Below are positions 1 to 7,735 of a DNA stretch of 64,000 nucleotides, piece by piece. The stretch is from Paracoccus sp. (in: a-proteobacteria) (GTDB lineage: Bacteria > Pseudomonadota > Alphaproteobacteria > Rhodobacterales > Rhodobacteraceae): contig NZ_JAUVVF010000004.1 in assembly GCF_030604785.1 (NCBI RefSeq), positions 62,001 through 126,000 on the forward strand, in the 5' to 3' direction. The number at the start of each line of letters is the position of its first letter. The first letter of the stretch is position 1. The position numbers were made by a program, and so were the translations under genes. Under the pieces are notes generated by a model. That model was not told the origin of the DNA, searched no databases, and saw nothing but the letters and a program-made list of their open reading frames with translations.

Positions 1-723
1 GCGCAGCCGGTCCAGCGAGGTGATCTCGCCCGTCAGGCCCAGCACCAGATCGGCCCGCTCGCCCCGCAGCCGGCCCGCCTGCACCTTGGCATCGGCCGCA
101 CGGATCGCGGCCGAGACGGCGTCGGCCGTCAGCCCGAGGGCGGCGGTGCGGTCGGCGTCCAGCGTGACCAGCACCTCTTCCTCGGGCAGGCCATGCAGAT
201 CGACAAGGCTGGTCCCCGGCACCCGGCGCAGCCGGTCCGCCAGGGCCTCGGCCTCGCGCGCCGCGCGGGCCAGGGCAAATCCCTCGGGCATCGTCAGCGC
301 GAAGATCGCGGCATAGCCCCCGGCGCTGTCGCTGTCGAATTCGGGCTCCAGTGCGCCGGCCGGGAAATCCCGGCGCGCATCGGCCACAGCGTCGCGCACC
401 AGGCTCCAGACCTGTTCGATCGTGGCGGGGGGAACGGTCTCCTCAAGTTCGACGGCGACGACCGAGATGCCGGTGGCCGAGGTCGATTCGATCGTGGCGA
501 TCTCGGGAATGGTGCGCAGTTCGGTTTCGATCTTGGCGGTGACGAGCGCCTCGACCCGCGCGGGATCGGCACCGGGAAAAACCGTGGTGATCGTGGCGAA
601 GATGTTGGTGATGGTGGGGTCTTCCTGCCGCCCGATGGACCACAAGGCCGAGGCCCCGGCGGACAGGATGACCAGAAGCGCCAGCATGACGAGGCGCGGC
701 TGACGGAAGAACAGCGTGTCCAT
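1..723 (-). CDS. RND efflux pump inner-membrane subunit (partial, N-terminal part)
   Basis: The gene runs off the left edge; 241 codons of the N-terminus are present. The start MDTLFFRQPRLVML leads into one hydrophobic segment (about residues 10-27), then the RND signature region GRQEDPTITN and the periplasmic porter-like domain. This is the layout of AcrB/MexF-type proton-driven drug or solvent exporters, which work with a periplasmic adaptor and an outer-membrane channel. The adaptor gene lies immediately upstream. The ATG at 723 is preferred because an AGAGGA Shine-Dalgarno sequence sits 9 bases before it; an in-frame ATG at 732 would overlap the adaptor stop codon. The substrate cannot be told from this part. 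Confidence 0.9.
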   Translation of the reverse strand, partial: MDTLFFRQPRLVMLALLVILSAGASALWSIGRQEDPTITNIFATITTVFPGADPARVEALVTAKIETELRTIPEIATIESTSATGISVVAVELEETVPPATIEQVWSLVRDAVADARRDFPAGALEPEFDSDSAGGYAAIFALTMPEGFALARAAREAEALADRLRRVPGTSLVDLHGLPEEEVLVTLDADRTAALGLTADAVSAAIRAADAKVQAGRLRGERADLVLGLTGEITSLDRLR

Positions 724-728
724 CGGGG

Positions 729-1880
729 TCATTCCTCTGCGCGGGCAAGCTGGTCCAGGACAAGCTGTCCCGGCGCGACGCGGTCCGGCGCCTCGGCGAC
801 GATGCGTGCACCCGGCGGCAGGTCGCCGCGGAGAAAGACGCGCGCGCCCTCGCCGTGGATCACCTCGACCGCAGCGGGCTGAACCCGATCACCCTCGGGC
901 GCGGGCCTCAGCGCCATGACGGACCAACTGCCCTGCGCGCCGTCGCGCAAGGCGGCAAGGGGCGCCCAGAAGCCCGGCGTCTGGATCCTCTGCTCAAGGA
1001 TCACCGAGACGGTTTCGCCCAGAACGGGGGCCGCCTCTTGCAGGGTCAGCACGACAGGGCGGCTCCGGGTCAGCGGGTCGAGATCGGGCCGCAGATGCAG
1101 GACCGTGGCAGCCCGGACGACGCCGCCAAGCTCGAGCGCCACGGGATCGCCCGGTTGCAGCGTCGCGGCCAGATCCGGGGGCAGGCCCACCCGCGCGCGC
1201 GCCGGGCCCGCCTCGAAGAGGACCAGCACCGGCTGTCCGGCCGCCACGGTCTGCCCGGCATCAATCTGGCGCGCACCGATCCGGGCCGCGAAGGGCGCCC
1301 GCAGGATCGATTTTTCCAGCCGCACATCGACACCGGCGATCCGCGCGGCCGTGGCGGCCATGCCGGCTTCGATCCGGGCCAGACCAAGGCGCGCCTCGTC
1401 CTGCGCCGCGACCGCGCGGAACCCGCGCTCGGTCAGCGCGTCCTGGCGCGCCAGCGTCAGCCGGGCAAGTTCGGCATCGGCCTGCAACGCGGCCAGCTCG
1501 GCCTCCAGCGCAGCGCGTTCCGGGATCAGCGCGCTGGTATCCAGCCGCGCCAGAACCGCCCCCTGGGCGACGACATCGCCCTCGGCGACCAGCAATTCGG
1601 CAAGCCGCCCGCCCAGTTCGAAGCCCAGATCGACCCGCGCGGCGGCCTCGATCTGGCCCGTGAAGCGGCGCGTGACAGCGTGGTCGTGCGTCGGGCGCAC
1701 CTCGATCACGCGCACGCTGGTCAGCGGCGCGGCGGGTCCGGGCTCGGTGGCGCTTGCGGAAAGCAGGGCGTGTCCCGCCAGAACCGCCGCGCCAGCTGCC
1801 GCGGCGACCGCAAGCGTCAGGATCAGGGTCGCGGTGCGACGCAGGACCTTGGGGATGAAGCCGTCTGCACGCTTGATCAT
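729..1880 (-). CDS. RND efflux membrane fusion protein (HlyD/AcrA family)
   Basis: Periplasmic adaptor linking the RND pump to an outer-membrane channel. About 383 residues: an N-terminal membrane anchor or signal segment (Ala/Leu rich, residues about 15-40), a biotinyl-lipoyl half-motif (GFELGGRLAELLVAEGDVV), an Ala/Leu-rich alpha-helical hairpin (about 105-165), the second lipoyl half, and beta-barrel and membrane-proximal domains. A GTG at 1886 is possible, but GGAGG lies only 1 base from it and 7 bases from the ATG at 1880, so the ATG is chosen. It is the first gene of an operon with the pump gene (5-base gap) and is divergent from a TetR gene, which probably represses it. Confidence 0.92.
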   Translation of the reverse strand: MIKRADGFIPKVLRRTATLILTLAVAAAAGAAVLAGHALLSASATEPGPAAPLTSVRVIEVRPTHDHAVTRRFTGQIEAAARVDLGFELGGRLAELLVAEGDVVAQGAVLARLDTSALIPERAALEAELAALQADAELARLTLARQDALTERGFRAVAAQDEARLGLARIEAGMAATAARIAGVDVRLEKSILRAPFAARIGARQIDAGQTVAAGQPVLVLFEAGPARARVGLPPDLAATLQPGDPVALELGGVVRAATVLHLRPDLDPLTRSRPVVLTLQEAAPVLGETVSVILEQRIQTPGFWAPLAALRDGAQGSWSVMALRPAPEGDRVQPAAVEVIHGEGARVFLRGDLPPGARIVAEAPDRVAPGQLVLDQLARAEE

Positions 1881-1895
1881 GGGCACGCCTCCGTG

Positions 1896-2009
1896 AAGTA
1901 AGCGTTACTTACATAAGTTAGAATCACTCACTTTGGCAAGCTGGAATGTAAGACACGTTTACATTTCACCGCCCGACCTGCCTTGTCGTCCGATGTAAGC
2001 GATGCTAAC
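1896..2009. promoter_or_regulatory. Three inverted repeats between efflux operon and tetR
   Basis: The divergent promoter region holds three related dyads: AAGTAA-GCG-TTACTT at 1896-1910, AATGTAA-N7-TTACATT at 1945-1965, and GTAAGC-GAT-GCTAAC at 1995-2009 (one mismatch). All share a GTAAG/GTAA left half-site. TetR-family regulators bind such dyads, so these are the likely operators for the adjacent TetR protein, repressing both the pump and itself. The binding role is inferred from position and symmetry. Confidence 0.65.
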
Positions 2010-2050
2010 TTTTCGGAAAGCAGAAGAAGCGGCCGGAAAGGGCCAGCATC

Positions 2051-2683
2051 ATGTCAGATCAAGCAGCCGAGGCGCCGGTGACGCCGAAAGCCGCCTATCA
2101 CCATGGCGATCTTCGCGCCCAGCTGATCGAGGCGGTGCGCGATCTGGTCGAGACGCACGGGCCCGACGGCTTTTCCGTGGCCGAGGCCGCGCGTCGCGCG
2201 GGCGTCAGTTCGGCCGCGCCCTACAAGCACTTCAAGGATCGCCCCGACATTCTGCGCGCCGTGGCGGGCGAGGGGATGGACCGTCTGCGCGTGGCGATGG
2301 AACAGGCCGCCGCCGCGCATCCGGTCGGCTCGCTCGAGGCCGTGGCGGCGATCGGTCTGGCCTATGTCGATTTCGCGCGCACCGAACCGGGGGTGTTCCG
2401 GCTGGTCTTTGGCCTGACGGAAGGGCACGAGAACGCGCCGGATCTGCAGGAAAAGGGAGAATGCTGCTTCGGGGTGGTCGTGAAGGCGGTGGCCGACCGT
2501 CTGAAGCGGCCGACGAACGATCCGCTGGTGCAGCGCCGTGCCTATATGCTGTGGTCCTTCGTTCACGGCCATTCCTTCCTGCATATCGATGGCAAGACAC
2601 GGGTCAGCGCCGCGCGGATCGACGACTGGCTCTATCTGACGGAAATCAGCAAGGGGGTTCTGGCCACCCTGCCCGGCGCGTGA
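2051..2683 (+). CDS. TetR/AcrR family transcriptional regulator
   Basis: 210 residues. The N-terminal helix-turn-helix is clear (residues about 18-65: AYHHGDLRAQLIEAVRDLV, then GFSVAEAARRAGVSSAAPYKH, the typical TetR recognition helix ending Y-KHF). The remaining helical domain would bind ligand and dimerise. Divergent transcription from the RND pump genes and the dyads between them indicate control of that pump. The start ATG follows GGAAAGG at good spacing. The inducer is unknown. Confidence 0.92.
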   Translation: MSDQAAEAPVTPKAAYHHGDLRAQLIEAVRDLVETHGPDGFSVAEAARRAGVSSAAPYKHFKDRPDILRAVAGEGMDRLRVAMEQAAAAHPVGSLEAVAAIGLAYVDFARTEPGVFRLVFGLTEGHENAPDLQEKGECCFGVVVKAVADRLKRPTNDPLVQRRAYMLWSFVHGHSFLHIDGKTRVSAARIDDWLYLTEISKGVLATLPGA

Positions 2684-2692
2684 CGCACGGCC

Positions 2693-5125
2693 TCAGGTCT
2701 TGGGGCCGTCGGCGTTCAGCAGGCGCTCAAGCGCATCGACACGGGCCTTCGTCAGGGCCTGCGCATCGGGCGGGGTCACGCCCGCCCATCCCCGCTCAAG
2801 CGCGGCGTCGGTCGAAAATGCACCGGCCCGTCTGATCGCGGGCAATTCGTCCCACCCCACCGGGCAGGCCACCGGCGCGCCGGGGCGGGCGCGGACCGAA
2901 AAGGGGGCGATGGCCGTCGCGCCACGTTCGTTTCGCAGCCAGTCGATGAAGATGCGCCCCTCGCGCCGGGCCTTGGCCATCTGCGCGGTGAACCGGCGCG
3001 GCCAGCGCGTCTCGGCCAGATGCGCGACCCCGCGTGAAAAGAGCTTGAGCGTTTCCCATCCCGTCTGGCGCCTCAGCGGCACGATCAGATGAATGCCCTT
3101 GCCGCCCGACAGCATCGCCCAGCAGGCAAGGTCCAGTTCCGCCAGAAGATCGCGAAGGTCCAGCGCCGCCCGGCGGGTCGCGGCAAAGCCCAGCCCCTCG
3201 TCCGGGTCCAGGTCCAGAACCAGCCGGTCTGGGCGGTCCAGACGGTCGCGCCGCGCACCCCATAGATGGAACTCGACGCTGCCCATCTGCACGGCTCCGA
3301 CCAGACCCGCCGCATCGGTGACATACGCATAGGGCGCGCTTTCGCCATCGGATTGCGGGATCTGCACCACCTTGACGGCAGAGGGAAAGCCCTTGCCCGG
3401 ATGCTTCTGAAAGAACCGCTCGCCCTCCAGCCCCTCGGGCAGGCGCAGCAGGGACAGGGGGCGGTCGGCGATCTCCGGCAGCATCAGCGCCGCGGCGGCC
3501 TCGTAATAACGGGCCAGATCGGCCTTGGTCAGCCGGGGCTTGGGAAAGATCGCCCTCTCGCCGCTGCTCAGCGCGATCCCGGCAATCGTCTCGCGGTCGT
3601 TCATCGGCGCGGGCTCCTCATGCTGGATGGTCTCGGCGGGCTTGTCCTCGCGCAGGCCCAGAAACACCGCATGGCGCAGGCGCCCCGAGGCGGTGATCTC
3701 GGCATAATCGACCTCGACCGCAAAGGTGGGGCTGATCCAGCGCGCGCCCGACGTTTCGGATGACGGCGCGTCCAGCGGCGCCGTCTTGCGGGCCAGAGGC
3801 CGCATCCGTCGGGCCAGATCCGCCATGGCCTGCGAGTCGAACCCGCTGCCGACCTTGCCCATGTAGCGCCAGCCCTTCCCCTCCCGCGCCGCCAGCAGCA
3901 GCGAGGCGAAGGGGCGCGCGCGGCTGTCCGAGGGCTGCCAGCCCACGACCACATATTCGCCCCGACGCCTGCACTTGATCTTGAGCCAGTCCCGCCCCCG
4001 GCCGCTGCGATAGGGCGCGTCATGGCGCTTGGCGATCAGCCCCTCGCCGCCCTGCCCGCAGATCAGCGTCAGAGCCTCGTCCGCTGGACCCTCGATCACC
4101 GGAGAGAGGGTCAGCGGACCCATCGGCGGCAGCGGCTCGAACAGCGCCTCGAGTGCTGCGCGGCGCTTGCTCAGGCGCTGCGTCCTCAGGTCACGGCCGT
4201 CAAGCCGCAGAAGGTCGAAGCCCACGAAGCGGAACGGCCCCCCTGCCCCGATCGCGTCCTGCAGCGCGCCGAAACCGGACAGTCCCGCCCCGGCCACGAT
4301 CTCTCCGTCGATCAGCGCGGATTTGCAGGGCAGATCGTCAAAGGCGGGCAGCAGATCGGCGAAGCGATCCGACCAGTCATGGCCCGACCGGGTGAAGATG
4401 CGCGTGCCCCCCGCGCCGATAGCGACCTGCGCACGATATCCGTCAAGCTTGAGCTCGTGCCAGACATCGTCCCCGGCGGCCGCCTCGTCGGTCAGCGTGG
4501 CAAGCTGCGGCGCGACCGGGCGCGGCGTCTGCCCCGCGCGCGCCGGCGCGACCGGCCCGTGACCCGAGGCGATCTGCGCCATTCTGCGCCCGGTCGCAAC
4601 GCTGGTCCGGTGCCGCGCCACCGGGTCGGGACCACCCGCCGCCTCGTCCTGCTGCTTGATCAGCAGCCAGTTCTCGCGCCCCTGGTCCGAGGCGCGCCCC
4701 TTGATCCGCACGAGGTTCCAGTCGCCCGTCAACCTCCGCCCGTGCAGCCGCATCCGCAGATGGCCCTTGGCAAGCCCCCCTGCGGCCGGTTCCAGCGGCT
4801 GCCACCAGCCCAGATCCCACAGCATCACGCTGCCCGCGCCGTAATGACCCTGCGGGATCACGCCCTCGAAGCGCAGATATGAGATCGGGTGATCCTCGGT
4901 CCGCACGGCCAGGCGTTTCTCGGACGGGTCCAGCGAGGGGCCGCGCGTGACTGCCCAGCTCAGCAGCACGCCCTGCCATTCCAGCCGCAGATCCCAGTGC
5001 AGGCGCGTCGCGTCGTGGTTCTGCATGCTGTAGCGCAAGGCCAGCGCCGAGGGCTGGCCGGGATCCGAGGGCTCGGGCGTCGCCGCAAAGTCGCGCCGCG
5101 CGCGATATCGCTGAAGCCCGGCCAT
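2693..5125 (-). CDS. ligD: Multifunctional ATP-dependent DNA ligase LigD
   Basis: End-joining ligase acting with Ku on double-strand breaks. Three modules are visible in the order phosphoesterase, ligase, polymerase. The 3'-phosphoesterase has NHDATRLHWDLRLEW and GVIPQGHYGAG. The adenylyl-transferase has the active-site Lys in HELKLDGYR (about residue 226) and GEGLIAKR, with an OB fold after it. The primase-like polymerase has LVLDLDPDEG, LSGGKGIHLIVPL and FIDWLRNERG. About 810 residues, normal for the family. The ATG at 5125 is chosen because MAGLQRYRARRDF matches the usual N-terminus and lies 1 base after the ku stop; an upstream ATG at 5170 would overlap ku by over 40 bases. Confidence 0.97.
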   Translation of the reverse strand: MAGLQRYRARRDFAATPEPSDPGQPSALALRYSMQNHDATRLHWDLRLEWQGVLLSWAVTRGPSLDPSEKRLAVRTEDHPISYLRFEGVIPQGHYGAGSVMLWDLGWWQPLEPAAGGLAKGHLRMRLHGRRLTGDWNLVRIKGRASDQGRENWLLIKQQDEAAGGPDPVARHRTSVATGRRMAQIASGHGPVAPARAGQTPRPVAPQLATLTDEAAAGDDVWHELKLDGYRAQVAIGAGGTRIFTRSGHDWSDRFADLLPAFDDLPCKSALIDGEIVAGAGLSGFGALQDAIGAGGPFRFVGFDLLRLDGRDLRTQRLSKRRAALEALFEPLPPMGPLTLSPVIEGPADEALTLICGQGGEGLIAKRHDAPYRSGRGRDWLKIKCRRRGEYVVVGWQPSDSRARPFASLLLAAREGKGWRYMGKVGSGFDSQAMADLARRMRPLARKTAPLDAPSSETSGARWISPTFAVEVDYAEITASGRLRHAVFLGLREDKPAETIQHEEPAPMNDRETIAGIALSSGERAIFPKPRLTKADLARYYEAAAALMLPEIADRPLSLLRLPEGLEGERFFQKHPGKGFPSAVKVVQIPQSDGESAPYAYVTDAAGLVGAVQMGSVEFHLWGARRDRLDRPDRLVLDLDPDEGLGFAATRRAALDLRDLLAELDLACWAMLSGGKGIHLIVPLRRQTGWETLKLFSRGVAHLAETRWPRRFTAQMAKARREGRIFIDWLRNERGATAIAPFSVRARPGAPVACPVGWDELPAIRRAGAFSTDAALERGWAGVTPPDAQALTKARVDALERLLNADGPKT

Positions 5126-5126
5126 C

Positions 5127-5963
5127 TCAGGCCGACTTCTTGCCGCGACCGCGCGGTTTGGCGCCGCCATCCTTCTTGAGGCTCTCCTTCAGCGCCGACA
5201 TCAGATCGACCACATTCGTCGCGCCTCCGCCGCGCGGCTCGTCGCCATCCCCCAGTTTGGCGCGCGGGGTCTTGCGGCTCTTGCGCTTGGCCTCGATCAG
5301 GGCGCGCAGGGCCTCGTCGTAATGGTCGCGGAACACGCCCGCGTCGAAGGGCGACGACTTGCGGCGGATCAGCTGGGTGGCGACATCCAGCAGGTCCTCG
5401 TCGCTGGTCTGGTCCTCGATCCCCGAGAACAGGGGCGCGGCCTCGCGGATCTCGTCCTCGTAGCGCAGGGTCTCCAGCAGCAGCCCATCGCCGCAGGGGC
5501 GGATCGCACACAAATATTCCCGCCCCCGCATCGTCAACTGGCCAAGCGCGGTTTTGCCCTCGGCCCGCAACGCATCGCGCACCACGCGATAGGCATCCTG
5601 CGCCAGATCGTCCGAGGGGATGACGTAATAGGGCCGGTCGAAATAGAGCGGCGAGATCTCGCCCTGATCGACGAACTGGACCAGTTCCAGCGTCTTGCGC
5701 GTTTCCAGCTTGATGGCGTCGATATCCTCGGGCTGCAACAGCAGGTAATCGCCCTTGCCCAGCTCGTAGCCCTTGAGGATCTCGTCCGACTTGACCGGTC
5801 CGACGCCGGCCACCGTCTTTTCGTAGCGCACCGGCTTGCCCGAAGGGCCGTGGATCTGCCGAAAGGACAGCCGTGCCCCGGATCGCGTGGCCGGGTGCAG
5901 TTCGACGGGAATGGCGACAAGGGACAGGCGAAGCTGACCTTTCCAGACGGCGCGTGAAGCCAT
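5127..5963 (-). CDS. ku: Non-homologous end-joining protein Ku
   Basis: Homodimeric ring that binds DNA ends and recruits LigD. 278 residues starting MASRAVWKGQLRLSLVAIPV, the classic bacterial Ku N-terminus, with the beta-barrel/bridge core (LLLQPEDIDAIKLETRKTLEL, YFDRPYYVIP) and a Lys/Arg-rich C-terminal tail that in the family aids DNA threading and LigD contact. The ATG at 5963 follows GGAGG by 5 bases; an in-frame 41-residue upstream extension is not conserved in type and was dropped. Co-transcribed with ligD with a 1-base gap. Confidence 0.97.
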   Translation of the reverse strand: MASRAVWKGQLRLSLVAIPVELHPATRSGARLSFRQIHGPSGKPVRYEKTVAGVGPVKSDEILKGYELGKGDYLLLQPEDIDAIKLETRKTLELVQFVDQGEISPLYFDRPYYVIPSDDLAQDAYRVVRDALRAEGKTALGQLTMRGREYLCAIRPCGDGLLLETLRYEDEIREAAPLFSGIEDQTSDEDLLDVATQLIRRKSSPFDAGVFRDHYDEALRALIEAKRKSRKTPRAKLGDGDEPRGGGATNVVDLMSALKESLKKDGGAKPRGRGKKSA

Positions 5964-6160
5964 GAGAACCTCCGTGGCGGTGTCAGGGCAACGCGGATCG
6001 GGGCGAACGGGTTCACGGGCCGGATGCGGATGGGCGTGGTCCGTCGCAGGGACGCACCGGCAACTGTCGGTGGCTTGCCGCGTCAACCACGATCACCGCC
6101 TGATGCTCCGGTCGGGCCCATGGCTGACTGAGTCGCCTTGCGCCCCAGCAGAACCTCCGA

Positions 6161-6916
6161 TCAAGCCGGCTGCGGGCGCGGCAGGGTGAAGACCGAACCA
6201 AACTGCGCCAGCGGCCCGGTCGGGATGCCCAAGCGGGTCAGGCAACCCCACAGCGTCACCGCCACGCTGTCCAGAACCGGCACGCCCGTCTGGGCCTCGA
6301 CCGCCGAAGCAACCATCGCGCCGCGCATGTTCGTGCAGACGATGGCCAACGCCTCGACACCGGCCGCCACGTCCCGGCACATCCGGGCGATCTGTTCCTC
6401 GGGCAGGGTGGAAAAGGCGAAATTGTCGGTCAGTCCGGCATGGGTCTCGGTCACGATCTCGATCCCGATCCGGGCGTAATTGGCGATGATGCGGGCCTGG
6501 ACGTCAGCGGTGTAGGGTGTCACCAGCCCCAGCCGCCGGATGCCGCGCTGTTTCAGCCAGAGGTTCAGTTCAAGGATCGCGCTGGTCGCGGGCAATCCGG
6601 TGCGGCCGGTGATCTCGGCGCAGAGCGCCTCGTCGCGATCGAAACCCAGCCAGCTTGCGGATGTGCCGTTCCAGGCGATCACGGCGGGACGCGCATCGGC
6701 CAGCAGCTCGGCGGCGGCGAGGATCGGCTCTTGCCGGAATTGCAGGTCGGATGCGTCGCCAAGCGCGATCTGCGTGACCCGGAAGCGCGCGAAATGCGCG
6801 CTGACACGGTCCGCGACCGGCGTCAGCAGGGCTTGGGTCAGCGGTTCAAGGGCGCTGTTCGAGGATGGCGTGAGCATCCCCAGCCGGATGTCGGGAACCG
6901 AACCCGACAGCGTCAT
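6161..6916 (-). CDS. Asp/Glu racemase superfamily; arylmalonate decarboxylase / maleate isomerase-like
   Basis: 251 residues. LGMLTPSSNSALEP at the N-terminus and the PY and CTNMRG segments place it in the maleate cis-trans isomerase / arylmalonate decarboxylase branch of the Asp/Glu racemase fold. Family members use two opposed cysteines for racemisation or isomerisation. Here the second is present (Cys194 in AIVCTNMRG) but the first position is Gly84 (AWNGTSAS), the Gly-plus-single-Cys arrangement known for arylmalonate decarboxylase. A decarboxylase acting on a substituted malonate is therefore a better guess than a racemase, but this is inference. The start at 6916 has AAGGA 4 bases upstream; ATG 6928 is an alternative. 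Last gene of the leftward arm of the heterocycle island. Confidence 0.75.
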   Translation of the reverse strand: MTLSGSVPDIRLGMLTPSSNSALEPLTQALLTPVADRVSAHFARFRVTQIALGDASDLQFRQEPILAAAELLADARPAVIAWNGTSASWLGFDRDEALCAEITGRTGLPATSAILELNLWLKQRGIRRLGLVTPYTADVQARIIANYARIGIEIVTETHAGLTDNFAFSTLPEEQIARMCRDVAAGVEALAIVCTNMRGAMVASAVEAQTGVPVLDSVAVTLWGCLTRLGIPTGPLAQFGSVFTLPRPQPA

Positions 6917-6956
6917 GTGGTCCTTCATGCGGTGATCCCGAAGAATGGCGTCAGGC

Positions 6957-7679
6957 CTAATGCGCCGCAAGGGCGGCGACGACCGAACGGCCGGTGGACA
7001 GAAGATGGTCGCGCCAGATCGCGGCCGCGGCATCCGGCGCGCCGGCGCGGATCGCGGCCATCAGCGCCTCGTGTTCGCGCATGGCCTGATCCCAACGCGC
7101 CTCGTCCATGATCGCCATGTAGCGGCCGCGCCGGGCGCGCAGCATCAGGCGGCGGTGGCTTTCGACAAGGACCGGATTGCCCGAACCCTCGACGATCAGG
7201 TCGTGGATGGTGCTGTTCGCGTCGAAATAGGCGTCCAGCTGGCGATCGTGATATAGCTGCGTCATGCGCTGGTGCAGCTGCTCCAGCCGGGAAACGGCGC
7301 CGGGATCGGCGCGCCTGACGAAGCATTCGGCGGCCATCGCCTCGAGCCTTGCGATCACGTCGAAGAGGCATTCGGCCTCGGCCGCTCCATAGGCGGCGAC
7401 CCGCGCGCCCCGATTGCGGCTGATCTCGATCAGCCCGTCCTGGCGCAGGAGCTTCAGCGCCTCGCGCATGGGCGTCCGCGACACGCCCAGAGACAGGCAA
7501 AGCCGCCTTTCCACGATGCGTTCGCCCGGCTGCAGCTGGCCCCGGATCACCATGTCGCGGATCCGGGCTGCGACCTGTTCGGCCAGCGCATCGCCGCCGT
7601 CCGGGGCGTCCTCGGGCAGGTCATCGATCGGGGCGGCGGCAGGGGCGCCGAGGCTGTCGTCACTGTCATCGGCGCTCAT
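6957..7679 (-). CDS. GntR family regulator, FCD (FadR-like) subfamily
   Basis: About 240 residues. Winged helix-turn-helix near the N-terminus (MVIRGQLQPGERIVERRL, SLGVSRTPMREALKLL: the GntR signature), followed by an all-helical FCD ligand domain whose metal-binding His/Asp residues are suggested by D-x-N-STIHDLI and the REHEALMAAI segment. FCD regulators respond to small organic acids, often the substrate of the neighbouring pathway. It probably controls the divergent catabolic island. A GTG at 7739 would give a GTGA overlap with the preceding gene and 20 more residues; the ATG at 7679 is chosen with moderate certainty. Confidence 0.9.
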   Translation of the reverse strand: MSADDSDDSLGAPAAAPIDDLPEDAPDGGDALAEQVAARIRDMVIRGQLQPGERIVERRLCLSLGVSRTPMREALKLLRQDGLIEISRNRGARVAAYGAAEAECLFDVIARLEAMAAECFVRRADPGAVSRLEQLHQRMTQLYHDRQLDAYFDANSTIHDLIVEGSGNPVLVESHRRLMLRARRGRYMAIMDEARWDQAMREHEALMAAIRAGAPDAAAAIWRDHLLSTGRSVVAALAAH

Positions 7680-7735
7680 GCCGCGCAGTATCGCAGCCCC
7701 CTGCGATGCAGGCAACAGCGTCAGACGGGGCCGCC

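Noticed and set aside
5964-6086. N-terminal 41-residue extension of Ku
   Set aside because: The ATG at 5963 has GGAGG at ideal distance and begins the conserved Ku N-terminus; the extension is not Ku-like.
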